The notes below the pieces were generated by a model that made no database searches, was not told where the DNA came from, and saw only the letters and a program-made list of their open reading frames with translations. DNA of 64,000 nucleotides from NCBI GenBank assembly GCA_958450325.1, contig OY288243.1:65518606-65582605 (forward strand), read 5' to 3'. The position numbers and the translations under genes are program-made. Source of the stretch: Agrostemma githago. Its lineage: Eukaryota; Streptophyta; Magnoliopsida; Caryophyllales; Caryophyllaceae. Of this stretch, positions 12,875-25,453 are shown piece by piece. Numbering within the stretch: position 1 is the stretch's first letter; each line of letters starts with the position of its first letter.

Positions 12875-13243
12875 ATGTATCCTAGAACAATCAAAATTGC
12901 TCTACTACTTGTTGTTTCAATCCTTGTTATCTCTGAACAATGTTTCGCAAATGACTCTGTTGCCGCACCTAGCACCTCGAAGACGGACGACTTTAAAAAA
13001 TGTGAAAGGAAGCTAGATGCAACTTTTGGCGGTGTAATATCCGAATATATCTTTAACAATGGAAAACAAGTATCGAAAGAAACTTGCAACGCTCTATTAA
13101 AGGTCGGAGAGGACTGTCACAAGCTTCTAACACAAGTGTCTATAGTCGACAAGCGTCTCGGTGAGAAAGAGACAAACGAAGCGTGGCTCAAAAACGAAAA
13201 AGTGTGGGAACTTTGCAAGACATTTGGACATGTTTCTAATTAG
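12875..13243 (+). CDS. Copy 6: prolamin-like secreted protein
   Basis: Complete frame, protein identical to copies 4 and 5 but with a synonymous difference (Val110 is GTG, the codon of the other A-subfamily genes). It keeps the AGTAAA variant downstream. The mix of markers suggests exchange between the trio and its right-hand neighbour. Confidence 0.84.
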   Translation: MYPRTIKIALLLVVSILVISEQCFANDSVAAPSTSKTDDFKKCERKLDATFGGVISEYIFNNGKQVSKETCNALLKVGEDCHKLLTQVSIVDKRLGEKETNEAWLKNEKVWELCKTFGHVSN

Positions 13244-15047
13244 TTCGTTAATATATGTATTTATATCTTTAAATGGAAAATTAGTACGAGATATGATCAA
13301 GTAAATATGGTTATTAGATAAACATTGTCTGAAAGCTTCATTAATTACATTTTTATGGTAAATTGAACATAATAATATAGCTTCTACCACGGAGTTTTTT
13401 TTCAGTGTAGTGTCGTTGTTGAAGACATGCATATTATTTTACATTATTTGATTTGGTTGATTAATTATGCTTTTCGTTGATTCCAATGTTGATTAACTAT
13501 CATATATATGTACTTTACTATTTTATCGCATTAACCTAACTATGTATCTCGTTTGGTAAAAAAAAAACTCGAAATTTAGTTTAAATTAACCAAAGTGTTA
13601 TTTTACTCTCTCTTATTTTGACTACACATATACTCATCTTCGTAATTCTATAGATAGAATAACATATCCAACAAACATCAATTAAATAAATGAGATATTT
13701 TTCATGTTGACCTATAATAATGATTGGAACGAGTTGAATACAGTGTTCACAAAAACTTAAAACTCATATATATATATATTATTTAAAATATATGTAAACA
13801 TCGTATGTATCATGTGATTTAGTATTCCTTAAATTTCTGTTAACGAACATTGGTCGTATTTTGTGTTGAAAATATTATTTAAGAATAGTCATTACATCAA
13901 AATGATTATGACTGAAATTGTAAAATTTTAAAAGCATCAAGTTATTTTCTTTCCATAAATATTAATATAAATAGTATCAATACTTAAAGAAGTGAAAATA
14001 TTTGAAAATAAATTGTTTTTGTAAAAAGCGAAAAACTACATACTATTGTCAACAGTAACAAGTACGTACATACATCCATGTGCATAGTTAAGATTTTCTT
14101 TAATCTTATGATTATTCGAACACTCACTATACTTCTGACATTGACAATAAAGCGAATATGTTTAAAAAATCTCGCAAAAATAGATATTTATATTTCTTAA
14201 AGTAAGAGAATTTCACTCAAGCCATCAGATGTAATTAACAATAAACTATGTAAGGATGACTTTTCGAAGATTTTATTTAATATAAATCCACGAACAAAGT
14301 AATTCAAGTGATAGCAATATAATTTACTATTTTTTCAAATGATTAAATTGAAAATATAGAATATGTGAATTCGAAAATAGTAATTCGCAACAAAAAGAAA
14401 AAAAAGAAGAAACATAAAGCATATGTAATAATTAAAATAATTAAAATAAAATCGAGTATGTTACAAATTTTAATATCTTTTACAAGTTTAGGTTTTTCTT
14501 TAACTTTCACATGAGTTATTATTGGTTTAGTAAAAACAAGTGTCTTACAAATATAAAAATAATCTAGTAAACCGTAGAAATTTAAACCTTTATACTAATT
14601 AACGAATAAAAGACAACGTACGTAAATTCAAAAATATGAATAACCTCAAATGAACAATTTAATTATGTTATTTGAACCAATTCTTTTTGAATTAGTAAAT
14701 ATAAATTAATTTATGAGGATTTTCGTTTGACATCAATGTTAATGTCGGTTATTTGATTACAAAATTAAATACACTCATGCATATAATTTGGAAAACTTTT
14801 TATCGAAAAAATCAATTTTAACAATGAATGATGTAAATTAGCCTTAAATATGTAATAATAATATTGTATGTTAATTTTGAGATACAAGTACGTTAAATGT
14901 ACAGATTCAAATATAAAAGTGGACGATATGAACAATTGTTCTCCATCACAAGTCACTTTACTTTTCTATTTCTTTTTGTTCCCTGTGTGTGAAACGTACT
15001 TGAGATATATATCGGAAATTTGAAATAATTTTAACTAAGTTTTCGAA

Positions 15048-15416
15048 ATGTATCCTAGAACAATCAAAATTGCTCTACTACTTGTTGTTTCAATCCTTGT
15101 TATCTCTGAACAATGTTTCGCAAATGACTCTGTTGCCGCACCTAGCACCTCGAAGGCGGACGACTTTATAAAATGTGAAAGGAAGCTAGGTGCAACTTTT
15201 GGCGGTGTAATATCCGAATATATCTTTAACAATGGAAAACAAGTATCGAAAGAAACTTGCAACGCTCTATTAAAGGTCGGAGAGGACTGTCACAAGCTTC
15301 TAACACAAGTGTCTATAGTCGACAAGCGTCTCGGTGAGAAAGAGACAAACGAAGCGTGGCTCAAAAACGAAAAAGTGTGGGAACTTTGCAAGACATTTGG
15401 ACATGTTTCTAATTAG
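15048..15416 (+). CDS. Copy 7: prolamin-like secreted protein
   Basis: Complete frame with the signal peptide and four cysteines. Its private change is Lys41Ile, two residues before Cys43. The downstream signal is AATAAA again. The following spacer has the longest TA microsatellite of the array (near 15940-15960). Confidence 0.84.
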   Translation: MYPRTIKIALLLVVSILVISEQCFANDSVAAPSTSKADDFIKCERKLGATFGGVISEYIFNNGKQVSKETCNALLKVGEDCHKLLTQVSIVDKRLGEKETNEAWLKNEKVWELCKTFGHVSN

Positions 15417-17223
15417 TTTGTTAATATATGTATTTATATCTTTAAATGGAAAATTAGTACGAGATATGATCAAATAAATATGGTTATTAGATAAACATTG
15501 TCTGAAAGCTTCATTAATTACATTTTTATGGTAAATTGAACATAATAATATAGCTTCTACCACGGAGTTTTTTTTCAGTGTAGTGTCGTTGTTGAAGACA
15601 TGCATATTATTTTACATTATTTGATTTGGTTGATTAATTATGCTTTTCGTTGATTCCAATGTTGATTAACTATCATATATATGTACTTTACTATTTTATC
15701 GCATTAACCTAACTATGTATCTCGTTTGGTAAAAAAAAAACTCGAAATTTAGTTTAAATTAACCAAAGTGTTATTTTACTCTCTCTTATTTGGACTACAC
15801 ATATACTCATCTTCGTAATTCTATAGATAGAATAACATATCCAACAAACATCAATTAAATAAATGAGATATTTTTCATGTTGACCTATAATAATGATTGG
15901 AACGAGTTGAATAAAGTGTTCACAAAAACTTAAAACTCATATATATATATATATATTATTTAAAATATATGTAAACATCGTATGTATCATGTGATTTAGT
16001 ATTCCTTAAATTTCTGTTAACGAACATTGGTCGTATTTTGTGTTGAAAATATTATTTAAGAATAGTCATTACATCAAAATGATTATGACTGAAATTGTAA
16101 AATTTTAAAAGCATCAAGTTATTTTCTTTCCATAAATATTAATATAAATAGTATCAATACTTAAAGGAGTGAAAATATTTGAAAATAAATTGTTTTTGTA
16201 AAAAGCGAAAAACTACATACTATTGTCAACAGTAACAAGTACGTACATACATCCATGTGCATAGTTAAGATTTTCTTTAATCTTATGATTATTCGAACAC
16301 TCACTATACTTCTGACATTGACAATAAAGCGAATATGTTTAAAAAATCTCGCAAAAATAGATATTTATATTTCTTAAAGTAAGAGAATTTCGCTCAAGCC
16401 ATCAGATGTAATTAACAATAAACTATGTAAGGACGACTTTTCGAAGATTTTATTTAATATAAATCCACGAACAAAGTAATTCAAGTGATAGCAATATAAT
16501 TTACTATTTTGTCAAATGATTAAATTGAAAATATAGAATATGTGAATTCGAAAATAGTAATTCGCAACAAAAAGAAAAAAAGAAGAAACATAAAGCATAT
16601 GTAATAATTAAAATAATTAAAATAAAATCGAGTATGTTACAAATTTATATATCTTTTACAAGTTTAGGTTTTTCTTTAACTTTCACATGAGTTATTATTG
16701 GTTTAGTAAAAACAAGTGTCTTACAAATATAAAAATAATCTAGTAAACCGTAGAAATTTAAACCTCTATACTAATTAACGAATAAAAGACAACGTACGTA
16801 AATTCAAAAATATGAATAACCTCAAATGAACAATTTAATTATGTTATTTGAACCAATTCTTTTTGAATTAGTAAATATAAATTAATTTATGAGGATTTTC
16901 GTTTGACATCAATGTTAATGTCGGTTATTTGATTACAAAATTAAATACACTCATGCATATAATTTGGAAAACTTTTTATCGAAAAAATCAATTTTAACAA
17001 TGAATGATGTAAATTAGCCTTAAATATGTAATAATAATATTGTATGTTAATTTTGAGATACAAGTACGTTAAATGTACAAATTCAAATATAAAAGTGGAC
17101 GATATGAACAATTGTTCTCCATCACAAGTCACTTTACTTTTCTATTTCTTTTTGTTCCCTGTGTGTGAAACGTACTTGAGATATATATCGGAAATTTGAA
17201 ATAATTTTAACTAAGTTTTCGAA

Positions 17224-17472
17224 ATGTATCCTAGAACAATCAAAATTGCTCTACTACTTGTTGTTTCAATCCTTGTTATCTCTGAACAATGTTTCGCAAA
17301 TGACTCTGTTGCCGCACCTAGCACCTCGAAGGCGGACGACTTTAAAAAATGTGAAAGGAAGCTAGGTGCAACTTTTGGCGGTGTAATATCCGAATATATC
17401 TTTAACAATGGAAAACAAGTATCGAAAGAAACTTGCAACGCTCTATTAATGGTCGGAGAGGACTGTCACAAG
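17224..17472 (+). pseudogene. Copy 8, 5' part: prolamin-like gene broken by LTR insertion
   Basis: Codons 1-83 are intact with Lys76Met, and the promoter with its TATA box at 17088 is normal. After codon 83 the sequence passes straight into the inserted element. The frame then continues 19 codons into the insertion, to a stop at 17530-17532, giving a potential 102-residue chimera that keeps Cys43, Cys71 and Cys81 but loses Cys114. The rest of the gene resumes at 21002. Splicing out of the whole insertion is not suggested by any sequence seen, so this copy is probably non-functional. Confidence 0.9.
17468..17472. repeat. Target-site duplication, left (ACAAG)
   Basis: The five bases ACAAG occur directly before the insertion and again directly after it (20997-21001), while other copies of the gene have them once. 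This marks the boundaries exactly. Confidence 0.93.
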
Positions 17473-20400
17473 TGTAATCCCCTAGAAATTCTAACGCAAT
17501 ACAGTGGCGGAAACACTGTAGAGTGGGATTAAAACACACTGACAAACTATATCTTATTAAAAGAAATGGTAAGTCAATACAAAGGCCTCTTTTTACAAAA
17601 GGGCTAAAGAGAAAATTCACCAAACGGGTTGTACGAATCCATAAATTATTGTAAATGAAGAAAAAGTAGGATCCACGCTACTCGCTAGCTCACACCCAAA
17701 ACCCAGCAGCAAATACCTGTCATGTTATAAACATAACAGCCACGTCAGTGGGGAGTAACTCGGACGTTCTCCCAGCCATATTATATCATATGGAAAAATA
17801 ATAGTATTACTATATCAAAATAATTAAAATGAGAAAAACATTAAAACGATATAATAAAAGTAAGTTTTCAGCGAAACTTAAAGCATTTGCAAACCTGCAA
17901 GTCAATATCAATCGATAATAATATTCAAAAATGGCGTTATGGAAATCAATCAGTGCAACGGAATAGACTTTCACTAGGATAATACTCAAACTAGCTTCGA
18001 GAACTTAGTCAAAACAAATTAGACTTCGGTCTCTAACTAGGCAACTCAACTATAACAGGACTGCGTGCAGCGAGGTCCTGGCTTAAGTAATGTACACCCC
18101 TCCTGGACACCAACCGTAATCCAGTTCAACCCGACGGCGACTTACACGATGCGATATCTAAGTTTAAGGTCAAAATATATACACACTCCTGAACACAAAC
18201 CATGCTCAGTTCAACGACCAATGCGTCTCAACACAGACACACCAGCTTTATAGTTGATGGCAAAACGTATACCCTAGACTGTATTACTCTACCCATACAC
18301 TTGTCCTCATTCCATAACTCCAAAACAGCCATTATCGATATTCAAAAGTAAATATAATCAATATAAATGATATGGATAAAAGGAATAACCATTTTATATA
18401 AAAAGGAAAACTTTCTATAAATAGAAACTTACTAATTTTAGAAACTTACTTAAAATAGAAATAGTCTTACAGAAAATACGTAAGTTATTAAAATAAGTGA
18501 AATGTATAAAAATAGCATTTCTAACAAAATTAACATTTTATTATTATCGTCGTTATCGTAACTTTAATATATTTCTATATTCGTTACTCAAAATATAATT
18601 AAAATATAATAAGTCAATATATAATATTTTAATAAATAATTAGGAAATCGGGTTAAAACAATAAATTTTAGAAAAGAGATATTTTAAGAAAAACGATATC
18701 ACAATTAATTGAATCAACGAGTTTTATAAATGAAATGAATTTTAGAAAGGTTTCAAATTATTTTTAGCAAACAACTTTTATTAATAAATAATACGAATTT
18801 TAATGAAAATAGTCAATTGTAAACAAATAAGAAATTATTAGTGAAAATAGTCTCGACTAAAAATATATTTAAAACGAAATCGACTATTTTCTCATTTATT
18901 AGTATAAATCGTAAAACGAAAATTAATTTGTTAAACAAATATACAAATTTCGATTAAGATATAAAAATATGATTTTTAAGTGAAAATTATAAATTAACGA
19001 AATATGACGAAATAAGAAATCGACATTATTTAGTTACTAGTGTTACGATAACCAACAAAATACTATAACGATCGTAAATAATAAAATTACTAACGCTTTA
19101 TAAAACGATATTGAAAACTCGTAAAATATTTATAAGGCTCAAGATTTATAAAAGAAAATAATATTTTTAGCAAATAATAAATAGCTAAAATTAGAAAACC
19201 GAAGTTAAAGTATTTACTACATACTACTACTCAAACATACGATATAAAATCGAGTAACGTCCTAAAGTTACCTTGAATTGAATTGAATTGATAACTTCAC
19301 AGCATTTGACCATCAAATAGTCTGAACCCCACTCACGAACTCCAGAGTTGTCTGGAACAACCATCCTTCGGTAAATCTTCAAGGCTCTATTGGAACTCGA
19401 ATATAGGAATAGAAATTCAGGAATCAGACTTAAGGAATATCGAAAAAGAATAGTGGGAAGGAAATGGAGCAAAGAAACATGAACGAGAGAGGGAAAAACG
19501 ATTTGAAGAAAGGGACTAAAAGATGATCGTAGAATAGGGACACGATAGAGAGCAGTTGCGAGACAAGCATAGCAGCAGCAAACTTCCGACTTGCAGTACA
19601 GTAATGACAAACAGCAACAGCAGACAGTAGCACAAACGACAACCTCAAAATCTGGCAAAACCAGAAGTAGAACGAATAGCAGCAATGTCGATCACAACCA
19701 CAATAACAAACGCAGAAGAAACGAGGAAGAAAAGAAGAGGAAGAAGAAGAACCAAGCAGTACGAAGAGCAGAAAGAACGCACAACCGCAACAGCATCACC
19801 AACGCACAAATAACAACAACCATGACGGAACGAAATGATGCGAAGAAGAGAAGAAGAGCAGCAGATCAAACAACGACAAAAGACGATGCAAAAAAAAACC
19901 GGACACGGTAATAGCAGTACAACAAACTGCAGACCGAAAGAAGGAAAAGAAGAGGACGAACAGCACATCAAAACGCAGCAGCACAAACAACAAGAGTAGC
20001 AGCAGCATCAGACACACGGTCCGTAATAACAGCCACGACTTCAACAAATAACGACCAAACGACGAACAAAACGCAGCAACACTAACGCACCGCAGCATAA
20101 GAACAGAACAAAGAGGGAGAAGAAGAAGAAGATTACCGTCACGGTACAGGGACAGCAACGAGCAGAAGGAAAACAGAGGCGGAAAACGGACTGGGGAAGA
20201 AGAAAAGAAAAAAAATAAATAAAGAGCAGGCTGCTTGCTTGAATGAATGAAACGGTTGAGAAAGAATGAAGAGGTGAAAAGGCAGGGGAGGGAAGTTATA
20301 GAAAAGAAAGAAGCGGTGGACAAATATCAGAAAAGAAGGAAAGGGGATGTATGTAATAATAGCAAGGGGACACATACAACGAGAAATCGGGAAAGGGGAT

Positions 20401-20996
20401 GAATCCTCTCCAATAAATGAATCGGTTTAGAATTACGAATTAAATGAATTCCGTAACGAAAAGCTGACTGACCCAATAATCGAATTAAAAGGAGTTAATA
20501 AAATTATATAAATAATCTGGCCGACAAATAAAGTGAGTAAATAAAGTACTCGAGACGAAAACAAAGTTGATAGAAATAAATAATTAGACGATGAAATAAT
20601 ATTTCCCGATAAATAGTAAATTTTCGATAAAACGAATTAGATTGATTTCTGAAAGAAAATAAATATTTTGACGAAACTTTAAAATAATGAACTTCGAGTC
20701 GAAAATAGAATTTCGAGGTTAAATATAAATAAATAAAAAGAATTTAGAATTTAAAATTGTCGGAATAGGTTTTCGATAAGAATTAAATTAATTGTATAAA
20801 ATAAATCGAAACAAAATTAAAAATATGTTTTATATATAAGAAGTGTTTCCAAGTCAAAAAGAATTTTAGGAGTTTGAAACGATTAAATGAGAACTTCATT
20901 TTATAATAATTTTAAGAATTACGAGTTAAATCGTAAAAATAACAATACGAACATAAATTTAATTTAATTTAATTTATAAAAATCAGGGGTGTTACA
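17473..20996. mobile_element. 3,524-bp insertion, probable solo LTR of a Ty3/gypsy-type element
   Basis: The element begins TGTAATCCCCTAG and ends AGGGGTGTTACA, so it has TG..CA termini with a short imperfect inverted repeat (TGTAA..CCCC against GGGGTGTTACA). It is flanked by a 5-bp target duplication. Both properties are typical of LTR retrotransposons. I find no second copy of the terminal sequence inside and no gag, protease, reverse transcriptase or integrase frame, so a solo LTR formed by LTR-LTR recombination is the simplest reading. TGTAACACCCC-like ends are familiar from large plant chromovirus-type LTRs, but the lineage is a guess. Alternatives are a non-autonomous LARD-like element or an unusual DNA transposon. 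Orientation cannot be decided. Confidence 0.75.
19560..20410. other. Purine-rich, strand-asymmetric low-complexity segment in the LTR
   Basis: The plus strand is dominated by A, G and CAA/CAG/AAG-like triplets, with very little T, unlike the AT-rich sequence on both sides. Reading frames through it give only low-complexity Lys/Arg/Gln/Asn/Thr strings on the plus strand, or Leu/Ser/Phe/Cys strings on the minus strand. I regard it as non-coding. It may be a 5'-leader-like or regulatory part of the LTR. Confidence 0.55.
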
Positions 20997-21001
20997 ACAA
21001 G
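20997..21001. repeat. Target-site duplication, right (ACAAG)
   Basis: Second copy of the five bases that precede the insertion at 17468-17472. The gene's codon 84 (CTT) follows immediately. Confidence 0.93.
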
Positions 21002-21121
21002 CTTCTAACACAAGTGTCTATAGTCGACAAGCGTCTCGGTGAGAAAGAGACAAACGAAGCGTGGCTCAAAAACGAAAAAGTGTGGGAACTTTGCAAGACA
21101 TTTGGACATGTTTCTAATTAG
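21002..21121 (+). pseudogene. Copy 8, 3' part: remainder of the LTR-split gene
   Basis: Codons 84-122 and the TAG stop (21119-21121) continue exactly where 17472 left off, without further damage. Cys114 is here. It has no promoter of its own apart from whatever the LTR supplies. The 3' flank contains AATAAA. Confidence 0.9.
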
Positions 21122-22919
21122 TTCGTTAATATATGTATTTATATCTTTAAATGGAAAATTAGTACGAGATATGATCAAATAAATATGGTTATTAGATAAA
21201 CATTGTCTGAAAGCTTCATTAATTACATTTTTATGGTAAATTGAACATAATAATATAGCTTCTACCACGGAGTTTTTTTTCAGTGTAGTGTCGTTGTTGA
21301 AGACATGCATATTATTTTACATTATTTGATTTGGTTGATTAATTATGCTTTTCGTTGATTCCAATGTTGATTAACTATCATATATATGTACTTTACTATT
21401 TTATCGCATTAACCTAACTATGTATCTCGTTTGGTAAAAAAAAAACTCGAAATTTAGTTTAAATTAACCAAAGTGTTATTTTACTCTCTCTTATTTTGAC
21501 TACACATATACTCATCTTCGTAATTCTATAGATAGAATAACATATCCAACAAACATCAATTAAATAAATGAGATATTTTTCATGTTGACCTATAATAATG
21601 ATTGGAACGAGTTGAATAAAGTGTTCAAAAAAACTTAAAACTCATATATATTATTTAAAATATATGTAAACATCGTATGTATCATGTGATTTAGTATTCC
21701 TTAAATTTCTGTTAACGAACATTGGTCGTATTTTGTGTTGAAAATATTATTTAAGAATAGTCATTACATCAAAATGATTATGACTGAAATTGTAAAATTT
21801 TAAAAGCATCAAGTTATTTTCTTTCCATAAATATTAATATAAATAGTATCAATACTTAAAGGAGTGAAAATATTTGAAAATAAATTGTTTTTGTAAAAAG
21901 CGAAAAACTACATACTATTGTCAACAGTAACAAGTACGTACATACATCCATGTACATAGTTAAGATTTTCTTTAATCTTATGATTATTCGAACACTCACT
22001 ATACTTCTGACATTGACAATAAAGCGAATATGTTTAAAAAATCTCGCAAAAATAGATATTTATATTTCTTAAAGTAAGAGAATTTCGCTCAAGCCATCAG
22101 ATGTAATTAACAATAAACTATGTAATGACGGCTTTTCGAAGATTTTATTTAATATAAATCCACGAACAAAGTAATTCAAGTGATAGCAATATAATTTACT
22201 ATTTTGTCAAATGATTAAATTGAAAATATAGAATATGTGAATTCAAAAATAGTAATTCGCAACAAAAAGAAAAAAAAGAAGAAACATAAAGCATATGTAA
22301 TAATTAAAATAATTAAAATAAAATCGAGTATGTTACAAATTTTAATATCTTTTACAAGTTTAGGTTTTTCTTTAACTTTCACATGAGTTATTATTGGTTT
22401 AGTAAAAACAAGTGTCTTACAAATTTAAAAATAATCTAGTAAACCGTAGAAATTTAAACCTCTATACTAATTAACGAATAAAAGACAACGTACGTAAATT
22501 CAAAAATATGAATAACCTCAATTGAACAATATAATTATGTTATTTGAACCAATTCTTTTTGAATTAGTAAATATAAATTAATTTATGAGGATTTTCGTTT
22601 GACATCAATGTTAATGTCGGTTATTTGATTACAAAATTAAATACACTCATGCATATAATTTGGAAAACTTTTTATCGAAAAAATCAGTTTTAACAATGAA
22701 TGATGTAAATTAGCTTTAAATATGTAATAATAATATTGTATGTTAATTTTGAGATACAAGTATGTTAAATGTACAGATTCAAATATAAAAGTGGACGATA
22801 TGAACAATTGTTCTCCATCACAAGTCACTTTACTTTTCTATTTCTTTTTGTTCCCTGTGTGTGAAACGTACTTGAGATATATATCGGAAATTTGAAATAA
22901 TTTTAACTAAGTTTTCGAA
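21122..22919. repeat. Array spacer, subfamily B (also between genes from 23288 to 59056)
   Basis: Same AT-rich spacer as in the left part of the array but with different markers: TGTACATAG instead of TGTGCATAG (near 21953), ACAAATTTAAAAAT, AACAATATAATTATG, ATCAGTTTTAAC and AGCTTTAAAT. The switch from A to B falls between the end of copy 8 and about 21950. Spacers through to the Helitron are of this type, apart from an A-like stretch before copy 20. I see no gene in them. Confidence 0.8.
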
Positions 22920-23287
22920 ATGTATCCTAGAACAATCGAAATTGCTCTACTACTTGTTGTTCAATCCTTGTTATCTCTGAACAATGTTTTGCAAATGACT
23001 CTGTTGCCGCACCTAGCATCTCGAAGGCAGACGACTTTAAAAAATGTGAAAGGAAGCTAGGTGCAACTTTTGGCGGTGTAATATCCGAATATATCTTTAA
23101 CAATGGAAAACAAGTATCGAAAGAAACTTGCAACGCTCTATTAAAGGTCGGAGAGGACTGTCACAAGCTTCTAACACAAGTGTCTATAGTCGACAAGCGT
23201 CTCGGTGAGAAAGAGACAAACGAAGCGTGGCTCAAAAACGAAAAAGTATGGGAACTTTGCAAGACATTTGGACATGTTTCTAATTAG
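22920..23287 (+). pseudogene. Copy 9: prolamin-like gene with 1-bp deletion
   Basis: The run GTTGTTTCA is GTTGTTCA here (about 22960-22962), which shifts the frame after Val14 in the signal peptide. The shifted frame ends at TAG 23058-23060 after 46 codons. The rest of the gene, including the normal TAG at 23285-23287, is otherwise preserved, so the damage is recent. Lys7Glu is also present. The same lesion is in copy 10, so it was duplicated after it arose. The promoter looks intact. Confidence 0.92.
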
Positions 23288-25085
23288 TTCGTTAATATAT
23301 GTATTTATATCTTTAAATGGAAAATTAGTACGAGATATGATCAAATAAATATGGTTATTAGATAAACATTGTCTGAAAGCTTCATTAATTACATTTTTAT
23401 GGTAAATTGAACATAATAATATAGCTTCTACCACGGAGTTTTTTTTCAGTGTAGTGTCGTTGTTGAAGAAATGCATATTATTTTACATTATTTGATTTGG
23501 TTGATTAATTATGCTTTTCGTTGATTCCAATGTTGATTAACTATCATATATATGTACTTTACTATTTTATCGCATTAACCTAACTATGTATCTCGTTTGG
23601 TAAAAAAAAAACTCGAAATTTAGTTTAAATTAACCAAAGTGTTATTTTACTCTCTCTTATTTTGACTACACATATACTCATCTTCGTAATTCTATAGATA
23701 GAATAACATATCCAACAAACATCAATTAAATAAATGAGATATTTTTCATGTTGACCTATAATAATGATTGGAACGAGTTGAATAAAGTGTTCAAAAAAAC
23801 TTAAAACTCATATATATTATTTAAAATATATGTAAACATCGTATGTATCATGTGATTTAGTATTCCTTAAATTTCTGTTAACGAACATTGGTCGTATTTT
23901 GTGTTGAAAATATTATTTAAGAATAGTCATTACATCAAAATGATTATGACTGAAATTGTAAAATTTTAAAAGCATCAAGTTATTTTCTTTCCATAAATAT
24001 TAATATAAATAGTATCAATACTTAAAGGAGTGAAAATATTTGAAAATAAATTGTTTTTGTAAAAAGCGAAAAACTACATACTATTGTCAACAGTAACAAG
24101 TACGTACATACATCCATGTACATAGTTAAGATTTTCTTTAATCTTATGATTATTCGAACACTCACTATACTTCTGACATTGACAATAAAGCGAATATGTT
24201 TAAAAAATCTCGCAAAAATAGATATTTATATTTCTTAAAGTAAGAGAATTTCGCTCAAGCCATCAGATGTAATTAACAATAAACTATGTAATGACGGCTT
24301 TTCGAAGATTTTATTTAATATAAATCCACGAACAAAGTAATTCAAGTGATAGCAATATAATTTACTATTTTGTCAAATGATTAAATTGAAAATATAGAAT
24401 ATGTGAATTCAAAAATAGTAATTCGCAACAAAAAGAAAAAAAAGAAGAAACATAAAGCATATGTAATAATTAAAATAATTAAAATAAAATCGAGTATGTT
24501 ACAAATTTTAATATCTTTTACAAGTTTAGGTTTTTCTTTAACTTTCACATGAGTTATTATTGGTTTAGTAAAAACAAGTGTCTTACAAATTTAAAAATAA
24601 TCTAGTAAACCGTAGAAATTTAAACCTCTATACTAATTAACGAATAAAAGACAACGTACGTAAATTCAAAAATATGAATAACCTCAATTGAACAATATAA
24701 TTATGTTATTTGAACCAATTCTTTTTGAATTAGTAAATATAAATTAATTTATGAGGATTTTCGTTTGACATCAATGTTAATGTCGGTTATTTGATTACAA
24801 AATTAAATACACTCATGCATATAATTTGGAAAACTTTTTATCGAAAAAATCAGTTTTAACAATGAATGATGTAAATTAGCTTTAAATATGTAATAATAAT
24901 ATTGTATGTTAATTTTGAGATACAAGTATGTTAAATGTACAGATTCAAATATAAAAGTGGACGATATGAACAATTGTTCTCCATCACAAGTCACTTTACT
25001 TTTCTATTTCTTTTTGTTCCCTGTGTGTGAAACGTACTTGAGATATATATCGGAAATTTGAAATAATTTTAGCTAAGTTTTCGAA

Positions 25086-25453
25086 ATGTATCCTAGAACA
25101 ATCGAAATTGCTCTACTACTTGTTGTTCAATCCTTGTTATCTCTGAACAATGTTTCGCAAATGACTCTGTTGCCGCACCTAGCATCTCGAAGGCGGACGA
25201 CTTTAAAAAATGTGAAAGGAAGCTAGGTGCAACTTTTGGCGGTGTAATATCCGAATATATCTTTAACAATGGAAAACAAGTATCGAAAGAAACTTGCAAC
25301 GCTCTATTAAAGGTCGGAGAGGACTGTCACAAGCTTCTAACACAAGTGTCTATAGTTGACAAGCGTCTCGGTGAGAAAGAGATAAACGAAGCGTGGCTTA
25401 AAAACGAAAAAGTATGGGAACTTTGCAAGACATTTGGACATGTTTCTAATTAG
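25086..25453 (+). pseudogene. Copy 10: prolamin-like gene with the same 1-bp deletion
   Basis: Carries the same missing T after codon 14 and the same Lys7Glu as copy 9, with a premature stop at 25224-25226. It has further private changes downstream of the lesion, for example the Thr100 codon ACA to ATA, and synonymous changes at Asp92 and Leu105. It has therefore begun to diverge from copy 9. The original stop is at 25451-25453. Confidence 0.92.

Noticed and set aside
19591..19911. 106-codon basic, Gln/Lys/Arg-rich frame within the insertion, and overlapping minus-strand Leu/Ser/Cys-rich frames
   Set aside because: Arises from the purine-rich low-complexity segment; no recognisable domain, and long frames appear in several frames on both strands as expected from biased composition.
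17473..20996. Insertion as a DNA transposon with terminal inverted repeats
   Set aside because: The ends match inversely over only about ten imperfect bases, begin TG and end CA, and the duplication is 5 bp. An LTR fits better, although not proven.
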